DNA from: an uncultured Oscillospiraceae bacterium
GTDB taxonomy: Bacteria; Bacillota; Clostridia; Oscillospirales; Oscillospiraceae
Assembly (NCBI GenBank): GCA_934561175.1
Contig: CAKTFW010000028.1
Span: 1 to 17,503, forward strand
Direction: 5' to 3'
Length of the DNA: 17,503 nt
The notes below the pieces were generated by a model that was not told the DNA's origin, searched no databases, and was given only the letters and a program-made list of their open reading frames with translations. The translations under genes and the position numbers were made by a program. This document shows, one piece after another, positions 6,852 to 14,188 of this stretch (position 1 is the first letter of the stretch; each line of letters starts with the position of its first letter).

Positions 6852-8246
6852 ATGGTATTCAGTGGACTTCCGTTTTTATATCTCTTTTTGCCGCTTGTCG
6901 TAGGGCTGTATTTCATCTGTAAGGATCGACGCTGGCGCAATGGCTTGTTGCTGGTATTCTCGTTGATTTTTTACAGCTGGGGTGAACCGCGCTACCTTCC
7001 GCTGATGCTGCTGGCTTCGCTCATTGCCTATATAGGCGGGCTACTGTTGGCGCGCTTTCCAAGAGCCGGGCGCGCGCGGAGATGCTGCTTTTGGGTTACG
7101 GTGTGTTTGTTAGTTGGGAACCTGCTCATTTTCAAGTATCTCAATTTCTTCTGTGCAAACCTGCGTGCATTGGGGCTGAAAATCTCCGTGCCGGAGATTG
7201 CGCTGCCCATTGGCATCAGTTTTTATACCTTTCAGATTCTCTCTTATGTGATTGACCTCTACCGCGGAAAAATTGCAGTGCAGCGTAATTTCTTTTATCT
7301 GACGCTTTATGTCAGCTTTTTTCCGCAGTTGATTGCCGGCCCCATTGTGCGGTACGAAACGGTAGAGCAGGAAATCCGGGAACGGCAGGAAAGCTGGGAA
7401 GATGTTGTTGCAGGTCTGAAGCGATTCTTGATCGGTTTAGGAAAGAAGGTCCTGTTGGCCAACAATGTGGCCACAGTTGCCAACATTATTTACGCTGGTG
7501 ATCCAACGATCTACGGCACGCTGGCTTATTGGCTGGCAGCATTGGCCTATACGCTGCAGATTTACTTTGATTTTTCCGGATACAGCGATATGGCCATTGG
7601 CTTGGGAAGAATGTTTGGGTTTCATTTCCTTGAAAACTTCAACTACCCCTATTTGTCACGCTCGGTGACGGAATTTTGGCGAAGGTGGCATATTTCGCTT
7701 TCGACCTGGTTCCGGGATTATATCTATATCCCACTGGGCGGCAACCGGACAACGAAAGGAAAGTGGGTTCGCAATATCCTGATTGTCTGGGCACTGACTG
7801 GATTTTGGCATGGCGCGCAGTGGAATTTTCTCTGTTGGGGCCTGTATTATGCATTGCTGCTGCTTTTCGAAAAATGGGCGAATCCGGTGTTGGAGCGCCT
7901 GCCGAATGGAATCCGATGGCTATATGCCTTTTTCCTGATCAATATCGGCTGGGTGATTTTTAATTTGACGGATTTTTCTACGCTGCGCGCTGCGTTAAAG
8001 ATGATGTTTGTCTACCAGCCGACCGACTGGGTTGGTGTGTTGGCAGCAGATTCTTCAATTTTGACAGGAGCGATCTGGATACCGGTAGCATTTGTGTTGT
8101 CATTTCCGCTCTTCAAGCGATTTTTTGCACACCATGGAGTGCTTGGTACGGTGGTGGAAAACAGTCTGTATTTTTGCATCCTGATGCTTTGCATTATGAT
8201 GATTCTCAGCGCGTCTTATAATCCATTTATTTATTTCCGGTTCTAA
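6852..8246 (+). CDS. MBOAT family O-acyltransferase (AlgI/PatA-like), 464 aa
   Basis: A polytopic membrane enzyme of the MBOAT family that moves acyl (usually acetyl) groups across the membrane for transfer to a polysaccharide. Many hydrophobic segments cover its length. Signature blocks are LPIGISFYTFQILSYVID, FPQLIAGPIVRY, FDFSGYSDMAIGLGRMFGF, FWRRWHISLSTWFRDYIYIP and TGFWHGAQWNFLCWG. The two conserved histidines are H280 and H320; H320 corresponds to the essential histidine of AlgI. The length is normal for the family. It starts 2 bases after the DHHW gene, whose end supplies the GAGGGCTGAG ribosome binding region, and it is followed at once by the 8251-8283 terminator. DltB is excluded by the DHHW partner and the lack of dltA/C/D nearby. 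Confidence 0.9.
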   Translation: MVFSGLPFLYLFLPLVVGLYFICKDRRWRNGLLLVFSLIFYSWGEPRYLPLMLLASLIAYIGGLLLARFPRAGRARRCCFWVTVCLLVGNLLIFKYLNFFCANLRALGLKISVPEIALPIGISFYTFQILSYVIDLYRGKIAVQRNFFYLTLYVSFFPQLIAGPIVRYETVEQEIRERQESWEDVVAGLKRFLIGLGKKVLLANNVATVANIIYAGDPTIYGTLAYWLAALAYTLQIYFDFSGYSDMAIGLGRMFGFHFLENFNYPYLSRSVTEFWRRWHISLSTWFRDYIYIPLGGNRTTKGKWVRNILIVWALTGFWHGAQWNFLCWGLYYALLLLFEKWANPVLERLPNGIRWLYAFFLINIGWVIFNLTDFSTLRAALKMMFVYQPTDWVGVLAADSSILTGAIWIPVAFVLSFPLFKRFFAHHGVLGTVVENSLYFCILMLCIMMILSASYNPFIYFRF

Positions 8247-8250
8247 AGTA

Positions 8251-8283
8251 AAAGCGCCAGGATCCTGTGGATCCTGGCGCTTT
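8251..8283. terminator. Bidirectional terminator between convergent genes
   Basis: A perfect 15-bp stem (8251-8265 and 8269-8283) has the 3-base loop TGT. Its ends are AAA and TTT, so it can serve both the MBOAT gene (stop 4 bases upstream) and the leftward ATPase gene (stop 2 bases away). The U-tail is short on both sides. Confidence 0.8.
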
Positions 8284-8285
8284 GA

Positions 8286-10928
8286 TCATTTGTGAGATAG
8301 GCGCATCAATAACTTCCCAAGCTCCGAGACGAGAATTACGGAGAATCCTGTCACCATGATTTTGAGCCAGATGGTCAACGGAAGTGGAACCGTGTTGAAC
8401 AGATTTCCGCCGAACTGTGTAATGAGAATCTGCAGTCCGACTGTTAACGCAAAAGTCAACAGCATAGGGCGATTTTTGAAAAGATTACGGAATGCGCTGG
8501 CTTTGGTTAATTCGCGACTGTTGAAGGCATTAAAGAGCTGAAAGACGATGAATAGCGAGAAGAGAATGGTCGAATTCTGTTCTGGTGTACCGCCTAGAAA
8601 GTTGAACCAGTGCTGCAGCATAAAGATCACAGAGATATACAGACCAATTGCCGCAATGCGGAAAAACATGCCCCTGGTAACAATGCTGGCATCGCGTTTT
8701 GTGGGTTGGCGCTCCATCAGGTTATCCCGGATGGGTTCCAATCCAAGTGTCAGCGCGGGAGGGCCGTCCATAATCAGGTTGAGCCACAGAAGCTCTAATG
8801 CCGTGAAGGGAGCAGGAAAACCGGCCAGAATTGAGACGAGTACTACAATGACGGAAGAGAGGTTGACAGTCAGCTGAAACTGGATGAACCGCTGGAAGTT
8901 TTCGTAGATGCCGCGGCCCCATTGAACTGCTTTGACGATCGTGGAGAAGCTGTCATCCAGCAGGACAATATCGCTGGCTTCTTTGGAGACCTCGGTCCCG
9001 GTAATGCCCATGGCAATGCCGACATCTGCATTTTTGATTGCGGGTGCGTCATTGATGCCGTCTCCGGTGACAGCGACGACATTGCCGGTAGATTTCAACG
9101 CGTTGACGACGCGCATTTTTACGCCAGGCGTGCTGCGGGCAATGACGCGAATGCTGGGCAGCGCTTTGATAAGCTGGGCATCGTCCATGGCATCAATTTG
9201 GCTGGCTTCCACGGCTAGATGATTTTCGTCCAGCAGGTCCAGCTCGGCTGCAATGGCGGTAGCAGTGACAATATTGTCTCCAGTCAGCATTTTCAGTTCA
9301 ATCCCTGCGTGACGGCACTTCTCAACGGCGGAGAAGACATCGGCACGCAACGGATCTGTGATCGAAACAAAACCATCAAAGATCATATCCGATTCGATTG
9401 TTGCCCGTTCCGCATCATAGTCGGCAAGTGCAGGAAAACGCTTATGCGCAAATCCGATGACGCGGCCGGATTTTTCCTGAAAGCACATGATCTGCTGTTC
9501 TATTGACTGCTGCACAGCGGGATCCAGTTTGCACATGGCGATAATTTTTTCAGGGCTGCCCTTTGTATAGGCGATTACCTGTTCACCATCGGCCACGATG
9601 GTGGTCATGTTCTTCGTTTCAGAGCTGAATGAGAAAACATGGAGCACCTGTGCCGCACTGCGAACGGTTTGATAATCTGTACCGGCGGTATGCGCCGCGG
9701 TTAACAACGCACACTCTGTGGGATTTCCGATAAATTTCGGCTGCGGGCCGTCAAAGTAGACATTGGCAGTTCCGTTAATACAGAAATTGTTTAGCAGTAT
9801 GGGTGACTGCAAGGTATCAGGCTTGCACAGGACGCCATCTGCGTAGATATCCGTCACAGTCATGCGGTTCTCTGTTAGGGTTCCTGTTTTATCAGAACAG
9901 ATTACATTGATGCAGCCGATTGTTTCGCAGGCAACCATTTTTTTGACCAGTGCATTTTGCCGGGACATTTTGATAATGTTGAGCGCCAGCGCAATGGCGA
10001 CCGTGGTGGGGAGTCCTTCCGGTACGGAGGCGACAATCAAAACGATGCTGGTGATAAAAGCTTCGGAGATATTTGTGAGCGAAGCGGTCCCCTTGAGAAG
10101 GAAAGTGACAAGCTGAATAATAAAGACAACGGCGGCTGCAGAAGCGCCAATGACCGCAATCCGCTTACCCAATACGGCGAGCTTTTCCTGCAGCGGTGTG
10201 GTGGATTTATCGGTGGAAGCCAGCTCACGGGCGATTTTACCGAACTCTGTGTGGTCGCCGACGCCGGTGATGACAAGACGGCCGCTGCCGCCGGTCACAA
10301 AGCAGCCGGAATAGAGAAGATTCTTGCGTTCGGCTACCGGCGTTTTTTCACTGGGATACACAACATCGGCATCCTTACGGACGGCAACACTTTCGCCGGT
10401 CAGAGCAGATTCGTCTGCCATCAGATTTTTGGCTTCCAGCAGGCGGCCGTCAGCGGGGAGCTTGTCACCGGTTTCCACCAGCAGAATGTCGCCGACTACG
10501 AGCTCCTTTTGTGGAATCAGCTGAATCTCGCCGCCACGCAATACTTTGACCGGCATGTCCTCGCCAAGCTTATTCAGCGCTTCAAAAGCCTTTGCGCTGC
10601 GGCCCTCCATCAAGACTGCGATCAGTGAAGAGAGGAGAATGGCGACAAAAATGCCGATACATTCAAGAAAATCTGCCTTGCTGCCGGTTGCAAAGCGGAT
10701 CAAATTGACAGCCAGTGTGATAATTGCTGCAGCGATCAGCATGATGGTCATCGGTTCTTTCATGCTTTCCAGAATGCGGAAGGGGAGCGAGGCGGGCTTT
10801 TCCTGTGTGAAGGTGTTGCTGCCATGGGCGGCGCGGCTTTCAGCCACCTGAGTGTCAGATAGGCCAACGGCTGGGTCGACACCCAGGCGCTGCAGGGTTT
10901 CGGTGGGGTGTTCCATGAATGGAATCAT
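8286..10928 (-). CDS. P-type cation-transporting ATPase (PMCA/P2 type; Mn2+ and/or Ca2+ efflux), 880 aa
   Basis: A membrane cation pump. In order it has an N-terminal cation-ATPase domain, the actuator motif TGES (177-180), PEGLP in M4 (303-307), the phosphorylation motif DKTGT with Asp346, the nucleotide-binding KGSPE (456-460), the hinge TGDGINDAPA (621-630), and M6 WLNLIMDGPPAL with N717 and D721. The M4 Glu plus M6 Asn/Asp set is that of PMCA-type Ca2+ pumps with one transport site. The start follows GGAGG by 7 bases. The gene sits behind a yybP-ykoY Mn2+ riboswitch, which points to Mn2+ as a physiological substrate, as for other riboswitch-controlled P-type ATPases in Firmicutes. It is monocistronic and ends at the shared terminator. 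Confidence 0.9.
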   Translation of the reverse strand: MIPFMEHPTETLQRLGVDPAVGLSDTQVAESRAAHGSNTFTQEKPASLPFRILESMKEPMTIMLIAAAIITLAVNLIRFATGSKADFLECIGIFVAILLSSLIAVLMEGRSAKAFEALNKLGEDMPVKVLRGGEIQLIPQKELVVGDILLVETGDKLPADGRLLEAKNLMADESALTGESVAVRKDADVVYPSEKTPVAERKNLLYSGCFVTGGSGRLVITGVGDHTEFGKIARELASTDKSTTPLQEKLAVLGKRIAVIGASAAAVVFIIQLVTFLLKGTASLTNISEAFITSIVLIVASVPEGLPTTVAIALALNIIKMSRQNALVKKMVACETIGCINVICSDKTGTLTENRMTVTDIYADGVLCKPDTLQSPILLNNFCINGTANVYFDGPQPKFIGNPTECALLTAAHTAGTDYQTVRSAAQVLHVFSFSSETKNMTTIVADGEQVIAYTKGSPEKIIAMCKLDPAVQQSIEQQIMCFQEKSGRVIGFAHKRFPALADYDAERATIESDMIFDGFVSITDPLRADVFSAVEKCRHAGIELKMLTGDNIVTATAIAAELDLLDENHLAVEASQIDAMDDAQLIKALPSIRVIARSTPGVKMRVVNALKSTGNVVAVTGDGINDAPAIKNADVGIAMGITGTEVSKEASDIVLLDDSFSTIVKAVQWGRGIYENFQRFIQFQLTVNLSSVIVVLVSILAGFPAPFTALELLWLNLIMDGPPALTLGLEPIRDNLMERQPTKRDASIVTRGMFFRIAAIGLYISVIFMLQHWFNFLGGTPEQNSTILFSLFIVFQLFNAFNSRELTKASAFRNLFKNRPMLLTFALTVGLQILITQFGGNLFNTVPLPLTIWLKIMVTGFSVILVSELGKLLMRLSHK

Positions 10929-10957
10929 GGGAATGCCTCCTTTACGATTTTTCCAAT

Positions 10958-10993
10958 AAAAAAGCCCAAGTATAACTTGCGTTATACTTGGGC
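10958..10993 (-). terminator. Riboswitch-controlled terminator before the ATPase gene
   Basis: Read leftward, a perfect 13-bp stem (10981-10993 and 10964-10976) with the tetraloop GCAA is followed by six U residues (10958-10963). It ends 29 bases before the ATPase start codon, so it would stop transcription in the leader. Its 5' arm is shared with the antiterminator. Confidence 0.9.
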
Positions 10994-11036
10994 GAAATTC
11001 CGGTTTTACCCATGTATAGCGCGGCGGTTATACATG
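10984..11036 (-). promoter_or_regulatory. Expression platform: sequestering hairpin versus antiterminator
   Basis: Two mutually exclusive helices lie between aptamer and terminator. Hairpin A pairs CAUGUAUA (11029-11036) perfectly with UAUACAUG (11011-11018). Hairpin B, the antiterminator, pairs AUACAUGGGU (11008-11017) with GCCCAAGUAU (10984-10993) with one A-A mismatch, and so invades the terminator's 5' arm. The aptamer's closing P1 helix uses 11033-11038, which overlaps hairpin A. Ligand-stabilised P1 would therefore break hairpin A, allow hairpin B, and turn the gene on. Confidence 0.65.
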
Positions 11037-11125
11037 AGTCTCGTTATTTAAGACAAGCCAAATCGCAAATGCGATCGAGATTGTTGACTTGCCACATACT
11101 TGCGTATGCCAACTACTCCCCCACG
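11033..11125 (-). promoter_or_regulatory. yybP-ykoY (manganese) riboswitch aptamer
   Basis: Read leftward, P1 is CGUGGG (11120-11125) paired with CUCAUG (11033-11038). The invariant GGAGUAG follows the 5' arm and ACGAGA precedes the 3' arm, matching the GGAGUAG/GCAAGA loop of known Mn2+ aptamers. A hairpin CAUAC-GCAA-GUAUG follows (11095-11108). The P3 base AAGUC (11086-11090) pairs with GGCUU (11055-11059), enclosing ACAAU and a six-pair hairpin (11062-11075). The AAGUC...GGCUU arrangement matches the Lactococcus lactis yybP aptamer as I recall it. Placement directly before a P-type ATPase is typical of the class. Confidence 0.85.
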
Positions 11126-11146
11126 GGGTTTTTAATTGTAGGTATT

Positions 11147-11174
11147 ATTATACATTGGGAAATCCGTTTGTCAA
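11147..11174 (-). promoter_or_regulatory. Promoter of the riboswitch-ATPase transcript
   Basis: Read leftward, the consensus TTGACA (11169-11174) and TATAAT (11147-11152) are separated by 16 bases. Transcription would start near 11140, just upstream of the aptamer. Both hexamers are perfect, so control most likely lies in the riboswitch. Confidence 0.85.
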
Positions 11175-11218
11175 GTTGTAATTCTATATTTTTGTGGTTA
11201 TTGCTGTACGGATATCAA

Positions 11219-12313
11219 TTATGGTGTTTCAGGTGCTGTAGCGCAGAGGGTACCGCCGCCCAGTACGAGATCGCCGTGATAGAGCACGGCAGCTTGCCCT
11301 GGTGTAATGGCTCGCTGGGGCATATCGAACAGAATCTGGATTTGGCCGGAAGGAAGCGGCGTGACGGTTGCGGGCTGTTCCGGCTGGCGATAGCGAATTT
11401 TTACGGTGCAGCGGAAGGGAGCGTCCGGTGTTTCGCCTGAAATCCAGTTGACATCATCAGCGAATGCTGTGCGGGAGAAGAGTGCGGAATTAGGGCTGAG
11501 CGTTACGGTATTATGTGCTGCATCAATTCCGCAGACATACATTGGTTCCGGGAAAGACAGACCGAGCCCCTTTCGTTGCCCAATTGTGTAATGGATAATG
11601 CCGCGGTGTGTGCCGAGCACCTTGCCTGTCAGATCCAAAAACGGGCCGGATGTGCTGCTGCAGCCGCGGTGGCGCTCAATCACGGCGGCATAATTGCCGC
11701 CCGGCACGAAGCAGATATCCTGACTGTCAGGCTTATCGGCATTTAAGAAACCGTTGGATCTGGCGACTTGCCGTGCGTCCGATTTTTTCATCGTGCCAAG
11801 GGGAAGCAGCAGATGTGCAAGAATGTCTTGTGTCAGATTGTAGAGAACATAACTCTGATCCTTTTGATCGTCCAGCGCTTTTTTCAAGAGAAACTTGCCA
11901 TTTTGCTTTTCAATACGGGCGTAGTGTCCGGTCGCAAGATAGTCGCAGCCTAAAAGGGCGGCGCGTGCAAGCAGCGCATCAAATTTCAGATAGCGGTTGC
12001 AGGCGATGCAGGGATTTGGCGTACAGCCGGCTTCGTAGCTGCAGATGAATGGCTCAATTACATCTTGCTGAAAACGGTCTTTCATATTGAAGACATAATA
12101 GGGCATCTTGAGCCGGCAGGCTGCGCTGCGCGCATCTTCCACATCTTCCAGGGTACAGCAGCTGCGGCGCTGCGGCTGATCGGTGTCTTCAGATTCATAC
12201 AGCTTCATGGTACAGCCGATGCAGGAATAGCCTGCCGCTTGCAGCAGCGCCGCTGTGGCGCTGGAATCTACGCCGCCGCTCATGGCGACCAGCACTTTTT
12301 GTGTTGTGGACAT
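11219..12313 (-). CDS. mnmA: tRNA-specific 2-thiouridylase MnmA, 364 aa
   Basis: MnmA activates U34 of Lys, Glu and Gln tRNAs with ATP and inserts sulfur to form the 2-thio group, in the cytoplasm. The PP-loop SGGVDSS is at residues 12-18. The two catalytic cysteines are C101 (TPNPC) and C200 (DSQDIC), close to C102 and C199 of E. coli. Other blocks are CNRYLKF, ATGHYARI, KDQSYVLY and HYTIGQRKGLG, followed by a C-terminal beta-barrel. The length is normal. An AAAGGA lies upstream of the ATG at 12313. It is monocistronic here, with a candidate promoter at 12418-12446. No clear terminator lies between its stop and the ATPase promoter. Confidence 0.95.
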   Translation of the reverse strand: MSTTQKVLVAMSGGVDSSATAALLQAAGYSCIGCTMKLYESEDTDQPQRRSCCTLEDVEDARSAACRLKMPYYVFNMKDRFQQDVIEPFICSYEAGCTPNPCIACNRYLKFDALLARAALLGCDYLATGHYARIEKQNGKFLLKKALDDQKDQSYVLYNLTQDILAHLLLPLGTMKKSDARQVARSNGFLNADKPDSQDICFVPGGNYAAVIERHRGCSSTSGPFLDLTGKVLGTHRGIIHYTIGQRKGLGLSFPEPMYVCGIDAAHNTVTLSPNSALFSRTAFADDVNWISGETPDAPFRCTVKIRYRQPEQPATVTPLPSGQIQILFDMPQRAITPGQAAVLYHGDLVLGGGTLCATAPETP

Positions 12314-12368
12314 GGTGGGATCCTTTCTGTAAAAATCCTATTTTTTAAATAGGAAAAATACAACATAA

Positions 12369-12400
12369 GCTTCCCACACGCTGCTTTGCGTGTGGGAAGC
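12369..12400 (-). other. Strong hairpin in the mnmA leader or downstream of the kinase remnant
   Basis: A perfect 13-bp, GC-rich stem (12369-12381 and 12388-12400) encloses a 6-base loop. Read leftward it is followed by TTATGTTGTATTTTT, a loose U-rich tail, so it may be a weak terminator for the kinase gene. It also lies downstream of the candidate mnmA promoter and could be an attenuator. A second, AT-only 7-bp hairpin (12337-12353) lies between it and the mnmA ATG. Confidence 0.55.
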
Positions 12401-12417
12401 GGAGTGAGAATACTATT

Positions 12418-12446
12418 ATTGTAACATGGGAACTGCAGAATCACAA
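12418..12446 (-). promoter_or_regulatory. Candidate mnmA promoter
   Basis: Read leftward, TTGTGA (12441-12446) and TACAAT (12418-12423) have a 17-base spacer. This places the start near 12411 and leaves a leader of about 100 bases containing the 12369-12400 hairpin. Confidence 0.45.
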
Positions 12447-12456
12447 GTGGTCATAG

Positions 12457-13940
12457 TTACTGCTGGTCAGAAAGAAGCCGCAGCACGGTGAAAACGACAG
12501 CCTGTTCATCCACTGGTTTTGAGATATGCGCGTTCATGCCGGCATCCAGACTCTGTTGAATGTCATCCTGGAAAGAATTGGCTGACATAGCCGCGATCGG
12601 AATGGTTTTTCATCTGGCCGATCCAGGGGGCGAATGGTGCGCGTGGCTTCCAGACCGTTCATAACAGGCATCATAATGTCCATCAGGATGAGATCAAATG
12701 TGCCGGGGTCAGAGGCGGAAAAGCAATCCACAGCGCCTTTACCATTCCATGCTTTTGTAATTTTGGCACCGTATTCTGCAAGCAACAGTTCGGCAATTTC
12801 CATATTCGGCGCATTATCTTCAACCAATAAGAGGTGATATCCAGAGAGTACAGCATCCGAGAATTGCTGCGGTTTTTGTGCGACATTCTGCGCAGTGGAA
12901 TCAATTTGGAAAGTCAACTGTACACGGAAGGTGGTACCAATCCCTTTTTGAGAGTGACAGGTGATGCTGCCGCCCATTGCATCGACCAGCTTTTTCACAA
13001 TGGCAAGGCCGAGACCGGTGCCTTCATAGGTGGTGCGTGCGGAGATTGATTCCTGTACAAATGGCTCGAACATGCGCTGCTGAAATTCGTTGCTCATGCC
13101 GATGCTGTTATCCTCACAGATAAATTCATAGGTTACAGCCTGATCGGTCTGAGACAGCATCCGGCTGCTGAGCCGAACATAACCGCCGAATTTTCCGTAT
13201 TTCACGGCATTTCCGACCAGATTGACCAGAATTTGGCTCACATGGCGCGGATTGCCAACAAGATTGGCAATGGGAATTTCTTCGTGGGGCTGATACTGGA
13301 TCTGCTTGGACGCCGCCTGCGGCAGAATAATGGCATTGACACTCTGGAACAGCGTGGCCAGATTGAAAGGCTTTTCTTCCAGGATAATCTCACTGTTTTC
13401 CAGCTTGCTCATATCCAATATGCTGTTTACCAGATCCAGCAGCGTATGCAGCGTGGTAGAGGCCATTTCCCAGCAATGGGCCTGCATGGCGGCATCACCG
13501 GGATGGCTGGCGGCACGCTCAATATAGCCTTTGATGCCGTTAAGCGGCGTGCGAATATCATGACTGATCCGACGGAGAAACTCGGTTTTGGCATTGTTGG
13601 CTACTTTGGCTTGATGGGCTTCCTTCAGAATCTGTGCCTGATAGTCATTTTCGCGCGCTTTTTCCTTGTCAATATCCTGAAGCAGTGCCAACACATGAAC
13701 TGGGGTGCCGTGATTGTCATAATCCACAGCTGTAGCGGTTACACGGCACCATCGAATCTGGTCGCCGCGAATCGCCTGATAGTCGGTATAAAAACTTTTT
13801 CGAACATCAGAAATATTTTGCTTGCTCAAGGTTTCCCGGATAAATGCGGTTGACATACGCGAATCGACATCGTGTTGAAAGGCGGGGACGACCATGGTGT
13901 CCAGAAATGCCTGTTTCAGTTCGGTGTATGGAACTACATT
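12457..13940 (-). pseudogene. Hybrid sensor histidine kinase remnant (5'-truncated, frameshifted)
   Basis: A PAS-like input piece (DQIRWCRVTATAV) is followed by a HisKA domain with the H-box RRISHDIRTPLNGI, an HATPase domain (NLVGNAVKYG; G2 TGTGLGLAIVKKL) and a receiver domain (LLLVEDN; LMDIMMPVMNG with the phospho-acceptor Asp). The frame breaks after RPDEK in a run of five A residues (T at 12606-12610 on the given strand). Adding one A restores TIPIAAMSAN, then HISKPVDEQ, and a stop at 12457-12459, exactly the expected end of a receiver domain. The G1 box reads DNSIG instead of D-x-G-x-G. Upstream of about 13930 similarity ends. The frame stays open to 14264, but only as the antisense of other coding sequence and into the next gene. 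Probably non-functional. Confidence 0.8.
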
Positions 13941-14168
13941 TCCGGCTATAACAGCATCGTACAAATCGTCCCCTGCGAGGGCATTGCTGTGAAACTCGTT
14001 GTCAACAATACCGTGTATCAGCGACCTGTCTTCCTCATGGCATTGACCGCCACCGGCCAGCTCCGCCCCGTGAATGAACGCCTGGAATTCATGGATGTTA
14101 TTTACGGTGATGACTACCGGGGCGTTGTTCCTTTCGTAGCGTACATTCCCCAAAAGCGGAATCGGTAA
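13929..14168 (+). pseudogene. 3' remnant of a rightward gene, 79 codons, unknown product
   Basis: The rightward frame from the kinase break to the TAA at 14166-14168 has strongly coding-like codon use (mostly C or G in third position). It shows alternating hydrophobic strands: VVNNTVYQRPVFLMALTATG, LEFMDVIYG and GVVPFVAYIP, ending QKRNR. It stops 20 bases before the next gene's ATG, as in an operon. No start codon with a ribosome binding site precedes it, and its upstream continuation is antisense kinase. I read it as the tail of a gene whose 5' part was lost at the junction. The opposite frame is also open, so the strand call is not certain. Confidence 0.45.
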
Positions 14169-14188
14169 GCATTTGAAGGGAGTCAACC

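Noticed and set aside
9957..10628. Rightward 223-codon frame inside the ATPase gene
   Set aside because: It is antisense to conserved P-type ATPase sequence (M4 back to the actuator domain) and has no family resemblance of its own.
10950..11130. Alternative riboswitch classes (M-box, NiCo, fluoride) for the ATPase leader
   Set aside because: Their conserved cores are not seen, whereas GGAGUAG, ACGAGA, P1 and the AAGUC/GGCUU helix all fit yybP-ykoY.
13233..13853. Rightward 206-codon frame across the kinase gene
   Set aside because: It is the antisense of HisKA/HATPase sequence with clear motifs on the other strand, and it has no ribosome binding site.
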